Assembly: GCA_947259095.1 (NCBI GenBank)
Contig: CAMYLA010000027.1
Span: forward strand, 1-64,000
Origin: an uncultured Acidimicrobiaceae bacterium
Lineage (GTDB): Bacteria > Actinomycetota > Acidimicrobiia > Acidimicrobiales > SZUA-35
Reading direction: 5' to 3'
Length of the DNA stretch: 64,000 nt
Shown here: positions 60,344 to 64,000 of the stretch, piece after piece
Layout: each line of letters opens with the position of its first letter
Numbering within the stretch: the stretch's first letter is position 1
Program-made: the position numbers and the translations under genes
Notes under the pieces: generated by a model
The model's database searches: none
What the model was told of the DNA's origin: nothing
The model's input: only the letters and a program-made list of their open reading frames with translations

Positions 60344-60685
60344 CTAGCTCCAGGTCCCGGCCGGGGAGGTGGTCCACTTGAGGCCCCACTTGAAGAGAGC
60401 TTTGAGGACGGGCTCGAAGTCCCTGGCCGCCTCCGTCGGGTGGTATTCATAGCGTGGGGGATGCTCGTTGTACTGGCGACGTTCGAGGAGGCCCTTGTCG
60501 ATGAGGTGCTTGAGGCGGCTGTTGAGCACGGTCGGAGCGATGCCGAGATCATCTTGGATGTCGTCGAATCGGGTCAGTCCGAGCATGACGATGTCTCGCA
60601 GGATGAGCGGGGTCCACCACTCACCAACGACTTCGAGGGACTGTGCCATCGGACAGTCCATGTCCTCGAAGCTCTTGTGTCTCAT
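60344..60685 (-). CDS. HxlR-family transcriptional regulator
   Basis: A 113-residue winged-helix regulator. DCPMAQSLEVVGEWWTPLILRDI includes the conserved N-terminal cysteine of the HxlR family, and FDDIQDDLGIAPTVLNSRLKHLIDKGLLERR is the recognition helix and wing. The C-terminal Trp/Lys-rich tail is family-like. Its gene lies downstream of the MFS gene on the same strand, which it may regulate. TACGCT lies 6 nt before the ATG. Confidence 0.9.
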   Translation of the reverse strand: MRHKSFEDMDCPMAQSLEVVGEWWTPLILRDIVMLGLTRFDDIQDDLGIAPTVLNSRLKHLIDKGLLERRQYNEHPPRYEYHPTEAARDFEPVLKALFKWGLKWTTSPAGTWS

Positions 60686-60691
60686 GGATCG

Positions 60692-60697
60692 AGCGTA
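60692..60697 (-). promoter_or_regulatory. Candidate -10 box TACGCT
   Basis: Minus-strand TACGCT lies 6 nt before the HxlR ATG; the same hexamer and spacing occur before the GH3 gene. Confidence 0.4.
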
Positions 60698-60724
60698 CCA
60701 GGGCGGTGACTAGCGTCACCAGAG

Positions 60725-62146
60725 TTACTGTGCACGTCCGGCCTCAGCCGGCCGTCGTGTGGGCAGCCGGGTGGCAACCAGGCTGGCCAAGGCGGCGACG
60801 GTTCCGAGATAGACGAACGCCCGCCTAAATGCCGCGAGTTCGATATCGCTGCCGGCGCTGCTCCCCAGTATGGCCACGAGGACGGCGAGGCCGATCGCTC
60901 CCGCCAGCTGGCGAGCGGTTTGGTTGACGGCGCCGGCCACGCTGTAGTTCTCCCGATCGACCTCCGACACTGCAGCACCGGCCAGGATCGCCGGGCCGGC
61001 GCCGATGCCGCAACCAAGGAGCAGCAGACCAGGCAGGAGATCGACGAGGTAGCTCGGATTCTGGCCGGCCCGGAGGAAGAGCCAGAGCGCTCCGCAGGCG
61101 AATAGGAGTGTGCCCGGAACGGCGATGGTGCGGAAGCCGAACCGGTCGGCAAGGCGGCCGGAGATGTTGGCTGAGATGGTGGCCGCGACCGGCAGCGTGC
61201 TGATGGCGAAACCAGCCCGGCCCGTGGAGTAGCCCGCGACTTCGGTGAGATACAGAACCATCGCCAGAATGACGGGGAAGAACCCGAGCCCGAACAGGAA
61301 AAGGGAGAAGGACGCTATCCGGAACGACGAGACCGCGATAACAGCCCGTGGGACGATCGGGTCGGGGTGGCGGGCTACCCGCAGCGCCACGATGAGCGTG
61401 GCCAGGACGCCGGTGCCGAACAACGCAAGCACCGGGATCGACGTCCACCCCCAGTCGCCACCCTGGACGATGGCGAAGGCTAGGCCACCTGCCGCAACGC
61501 CTACGAGGGCTGACCCCAGAGGATCGGGAGGCCGGGCCTCGGGATCCCGAGCGCTTTCGGTGAGAACACGCAGCCCCCACACCAGGGCGATCGCCCCCAT
61601 GGGGGGAACGAGGGCATAGGCCCAGCGCCAGGAGCCGGCCTCGATCAGAATGCCCCCGAGGATGGGGCCGACGACCGAGGACAGGGCCAACGTCGAGCTC
61701 CAGATGGCCACGGCGCTGGCCCGTCGCTCGAGAGGGAACGCGGCGATGGCCAAGCCGACCGAAGCCGGGGTCATCATGGCCGCACCCAGGCCTTGCGCAC
61801 CGCGCGCCGCGATCAGCAGCGGCAGGGATGGGGCCACGGCGGCGAAGGCCGCGCCCGCAGCGAGGCAGACGATCCCGATGTTGAGCATCCTGAGTCGTCC
61901 GAACCGGTCGGCCCATCGACCGGCGACGATCAGCATCGCGGCGTAGGCCACCAGGTAGAAGGTCAGCACCCATGACAGGTCTGCGGTGCTGGCGTTGGCG
62001 AACTCGCGCTGCATGTCGGGCACGGCCACGTTGGTGATGGACAGATCGAGCCCGACGACGAAGTTGGTCAGCGAAGTGGCACCAAGAACCTTCCATGCCG
62101 CTCGATCAACTGTTGCACCTGCGTCTTGTTGACTAACTTGTGTCAC
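60725..62146 (-). CDS. MFS transporter, DHA2/EmrB-like drug exporter
   Basis: A 473-residue membrane protein with about 14 predicted segments. GLDLSITNVAVPDMQREF is the DHA2 motif D1, GRWADRFGRLRML the MFS motif A, and VVGPILGGILIEAGSWRWAYAL motif C of proton-coupled drug antiporters. Export of antibiotics or dyes is likely; the substrate is unknown. GTG 62146 has GGTGG 4-5 nt upstream plus TACGGT 7 nt before it, making it preferable to GTG 62155. It is divergent from the SRPBCC gene. Confidence 0.9.
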   Translation of the reverse strand: MTQVSQQDAGATVDRAAWKVLGATSLTNFVVGLDLSITNVAVPDMQREFANASTADLSWVLTFYLVAYAAMLIVAGRWADRFGRLRMLNIGIVCLAAGAAFAAVAPSLPLLIAARGAQGLGAAMMTPASVGLAIAAFPLERRASAVAIWSSTLALSSVVGPILGGILIEAGSWRWAYALVPPMGAIALVWGLRVLTESARDPEARPPDPLGSALVGVAAGGLAFAIVQGGDWGWTSIPVLALFGTGVLATLIVALRVARHPDPIVPRAVIAVSSFRIASFSLFLFGLGFFPVILAMVLYLTEVAGYSTGRAGFAISTLPVAATISANISGRLADRFGFRTIAVPGTLLFACGALWLFLRAGQNPSYLVDLLPGLLLLGCGIGAGPAILAGAAVSEVDRENYSVAGAVNQTARQLAGAIGLAVLVAILGSSAGSDIELAAFRRAFVYLGTVAALASLVATRLPTRRPAEAGRAQ

Positions 62147-62227
62147 GATAGCCACCGTACTGCGGCGACTACTATGACGCTAGTCTGTGGTCGAAGGCGG
62201 ACGAAACCGAGAACGAGGAGATATGAC

Positions 62228-62671
62228 ATGGTCGAGACTGCAGGCACCGCGAGCGTTGAGATCGAGGCGAGTCCGGACTCGGTGTACGAGGTCCTCACCG
62301 ACCTCTCCCGCATCAGCGAGCTCAGTCCCGAATGCTACAAAGCCGAGTGGGAAGATGGCGCGACCGCCGCGAGTGTTGGCGCCAAGTTTCGGGGCTACAA
62401 CCGCAACGGCGGGAACGAGTGGGACGCTGGCTGTGTCGTCGTTGCCGCTACACCAGGGGAGGAGTGGGCCTTTGAGGTGCCCGCTGACGACGGGCGGAGC
62501 ACCGTCTGGCGCTATGAGATCCAGCCGACAGCGTCCGGCTGCCGGGTCACGGAAAGCTTCGACTCGCCGATCCTCGACGCTGAATTCTTCCAGAAGGTCA
62601 ACCGGCACGATCTGCTTCTGAAAAACATCGCTCGGACGCTCGACAACCTCAAAACGGTCGCCGAAGCCTAG
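62228..62671 (+). CDS. SRPBCC (START/polyketide-cyclase-like) family protein
   Basis: A 147-residue helix-grip protein: VEIEASPDSVYEVLTDLSRISELSPEC opens the fold and FEVPADDGRSTVWRYEIQPT plus GCRVTESFD form the strands around the ligand cavity. Members bind hydrophobic ligands or act as cyclases. ATG 62228 has GAGGAG upstream. It is divergent from the exporter, so a shared ligand or stress theme is possible. Confidence 0.85.
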   Translation: MVETAGTASVEIEASPDSVYEVLTDLSRISELSPECYKAEWEDGATAASVGAKFRGYNRNGGNEWDAGCVVVAATPGEEWAFEVPADDGRSTVWRYEIQPTASGCRVTESFDSPILDAEFFQKVNRHDLLLKNIARTLDNLKTVAEA

Positions 62672-62879
62672 GAGACACAGGGAGCGGTACGAGTCGGGCG
62701 GGCCTTGCCGCCTCAAGCCGCCCACCGAGCCCACGACCGCAAAGGCCGGTGGGGACGACGAGCTTCGGCTCATTGGGCTTTCAGCACCTGAATGAGACAC
62801 GCCGTCAGATACATCAAGTTCAGATCGGCACGTTCATGTTGTGCGCACAGATAGACCCCCTACACACAAGGAGCGATCG

Positions 62880-63320
62880 ATGTCGACCGACAACACACCG
62901 ACCCAGGCACAGATTGCGAAGCTGCAGTCGCTGCCCATGGCCGCCCCGATTGCGGCACTGAACCTGTTCAAGCTGAACGAGCGTGCCAAGTACCGGCCCG
63001 AGGATCCAGAGTTCGGTACGCCTGACGCAGATGTCAGCGGCCAAGAGGCCTTTGAGCGCTACCGGACCGAGGCCGGAGCGAAGCTCACAAGCCTTGGAGG
63101 CCGGACGGTGTTTGCAGCGAGTGTCGACCAGATCATGATCGGGCCCGACGCGCTCGACTTCGACCTTGCCGCAGTCATGTACTTCCCGACTCGGTCGGCG
63201 TTCGTGGCGATGCTGTCCGACCCCGACTTTCAGTCGAGCTCTCGACACCGCTACGCAGCGCTTGCGCGGCACAGCATGTTGCACATCGCAGGCGACCCCT
63301 TCATTGACATAGCCAACTAG
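62880..63320 (+). CDS. DUF1330-like protein
   Basis: A 146-residue soluble protein. PIAALNLFKLNERAKYRPED and YRTEAGAKLTSLGGRTVFAAS with a later MYFPTRSAFVAMLSDPDFQ match the ferredoxin-like dimeric alpha/beta-barrel arrangement of DUF1330 proteins. Function unknown. AAGGAG lies 7-8 nt before ATG 62880. Confidence 0.8.
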   Translation: MSTDNTPTQAQIAKLQSLPMAAPIAALNLFKLNERAKYRPEDPEFGTPDADVSGQEAFERYRTEAGAKLTSLGGRTVFAASVDQIMIGPDALDFDLAAVMYFPTRSAFVAMLSDPDFQSSSRHRYAALARHSMLHIAGDPFIDIAN

Positions 63321-63471
63321 CTACGTTGCAGCCCAGCGACTTGGTCCACTCGGCCGGAAACACAAACTCGTCGGGTCCACCAACCCGGACCCCATCTTCG
63401 GCGATCTGAACCACCACCGGGCTAGTTTCGGTTGCGACTCTGCCGCAATTCCGCCAGCGTCGCGGCCACGG

Positions 63472-63942
63472 TTAGCCGAGCTCGCCTGCAAGCTCGAGCA
63501 GTGAGTCGATGGTCACGGGCGCGATGAGGTTGCGGTCGTCGTCGAGTATTTCGAACATCCGGCCGGATGGCTCGAACATCGCAAACAGAACAAGCGAGCC
63601 GTCGGGGCCGCCGCGCTCCATATGCAGATCGCCGCCGGGGCTGGTTCGGTAGTCGCCAGCCGGGCGAACGTCGTGCTCGATCTCCTGGCCTTTCTCGTCG
63701 AGGTCGATGACGTGGTGTTCTCCTTCGAGGACGAGCGTCGTCGTAGCCCCGATGTGGCGATGGAAGTGGCAGAAGGAGTTCGGAGCCCATCGGATGAGCA
63801 GGTCCAATCGCCCGAAGTCCTGCTGGTAGCCGAGCACCGCGAAGTCATAGTCGATCGGGTAGCTGAACCGTGGGTCGGGCGGATTATGCACCCACAGGAG
63901 CTCGCTGCTGTCTAAACAGGTATGGAGGTTCACTGCTGTCAT
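63472..63942 (-). CDS. Cupin-domain protein
   Basis: A 156-residue protein. CHFHRHIGATTTLVLEGEHHVID is the first cupin motif (three metal histidines and a later Glu region), and SPGGDLHMERGGPDG with the next histidine is the second. This may be a dioxygenase-like or sensor protein; the substrate is unknown. GGGAG precedes the ATG. Confidence 0.85.
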   Translation of the reverse strand: MTAVNLHTCLDSSELLWVHNPPDPRFSYPIDYDFAVLGYQQDFGRLDLLIRWAPNSFCHFHRHIGATTTLVLEGEHHVIDLDEKGQEIEHDVRPAGDYRTSPGGDLHMERGGPDGSLVLFAMFEPSGRMFEILDDDRNLIAPVTIDSLLELAGELG

Positions 63943-63962
63943 TGTCTGACTCCCGCGGCGGC

Positions 63963-64000
63963 TTAGGGGTTGCGGCCGACGAAGGCGATCAGCCGGTCCT
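63963..64000 (-). CDS. 3' end of a gene cut by the window edge
   Basis: The frame ends DRLIAFVGRNP then TAA (63963-63965). It lies 20 bp upstream of the cupin gene on the same strand, so probably in one operon. Too little is present to name it. Confidence 0.35.
   Translation of the reverse strand, partial: DRLIAFVGRNP

Noticed and set aside
59754-64000. A second attachment site (copy of the tRNA-Gly 3' end)
   Set aside because: No convincing match was found by eye to the right end of the window.

Overview
The window is dense, GC-rich bacterial chromosome with many GTG starts, short intergenic gaps and 4-bp ATGA/GTGA gene overlaps. The content (CarD, DUF3039, paired DUF2510/RDD membrane proteins, DUF3179, and a MurA with Asp in place of the usual catalytic Cys) points to an actinobacterium. 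An Acidimicrobiia-like lineage is my best guess, but that is inference only. Two genes carry an in-frame UGA exactly where a selenocysteine would sit, so the host very probably uses selenocysteine.

Layout. 0-3.5 kb: a nucleoside-type ABC importer (5' end cut off by the window edge). 3.5-7.4 kb: a tightly overlapped salvage operon for 5'-methylthioadenosine-type nucleosides (damaged phosphorylase, class II aldolase, MtnA, amidohydrolase). 7.6-12.4 kb: a GNAT-CBS fusion, SelD with UGA-encoded Sec, a HAD-like protein and a membrane protein. 12.5-19 kb: DUF3179 protein, acyl-CoA ligase, GMC oxidoreductase, Fur-type regulator, Bax-inhibitor-1 protein with a strong terminator. 19-26.9 kb: a frame-broken exported GH16 enzyme, a coiled-coil/HhH membrane protein, a PLP decarboxylase overlapping a Cof-type phosphatase, an alpha/beta hydrolase, thymidine kinase, a small membrane coiled-coil protein. 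27-36.8 kb: ParA-like ATPase, D-aminoacylase-type amidohydrolase, TrkA-TrkH potassium uptake, HpcH/HpaI aldolase, Ung, lipoprotein-like GH3 enzyme, DUF2752 and a Thr/Ser-rich exported protein. 37-46 kb: M20 peptidase, 5-formyl-THF cyclo-ligase, enoyl-CoA hydratase, Sec-peroxiredoxin, DUF3039, nucleoside hydrolase-ribokinase pair, GalE with an upstream 19-bp repeat array, two DUF2510-RDD proteins, CarD. 46-58.4 kb: a degenerate metallo-beta-lactamase-fold protein, acyl-CoA dehydrogenase, Lgt, MurA coupled to a serine hydrolase, DEAD-box helicase, a solitary N6-adenine methyltransferase, MetX, an Fpg-like glycosylase. 58.4-64 kb: tRNA-Gly(GCC) followed directly by a tyrosine integrase and a gene set of accessory flavour (HxlR, MFS exporter, SRPBCC, DUF1330-like, cupin).

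How it works together. Nucleoside handling recurs: importer, MTA/5'-deoxynucleoside salvage, thymidine kinase, nucleoside hydrolase plus ribokinase. The salvage operon lacks the late methionine-salvage genes and so resembles the reported DHAP-type shunt more than full methionine recycling. Selenium use links SelD, which makes selenophosphate, to the Sec-peroxiredoxin 30 kb away. SelA, SelB and tRNA-Sec are not in this window. Many first genes show a TANNNT hexamer 6-8 nt upstream of the start codon, with no good Shine-Dalgarno sequence in most of them, which suggests widespread leaderless transcription.
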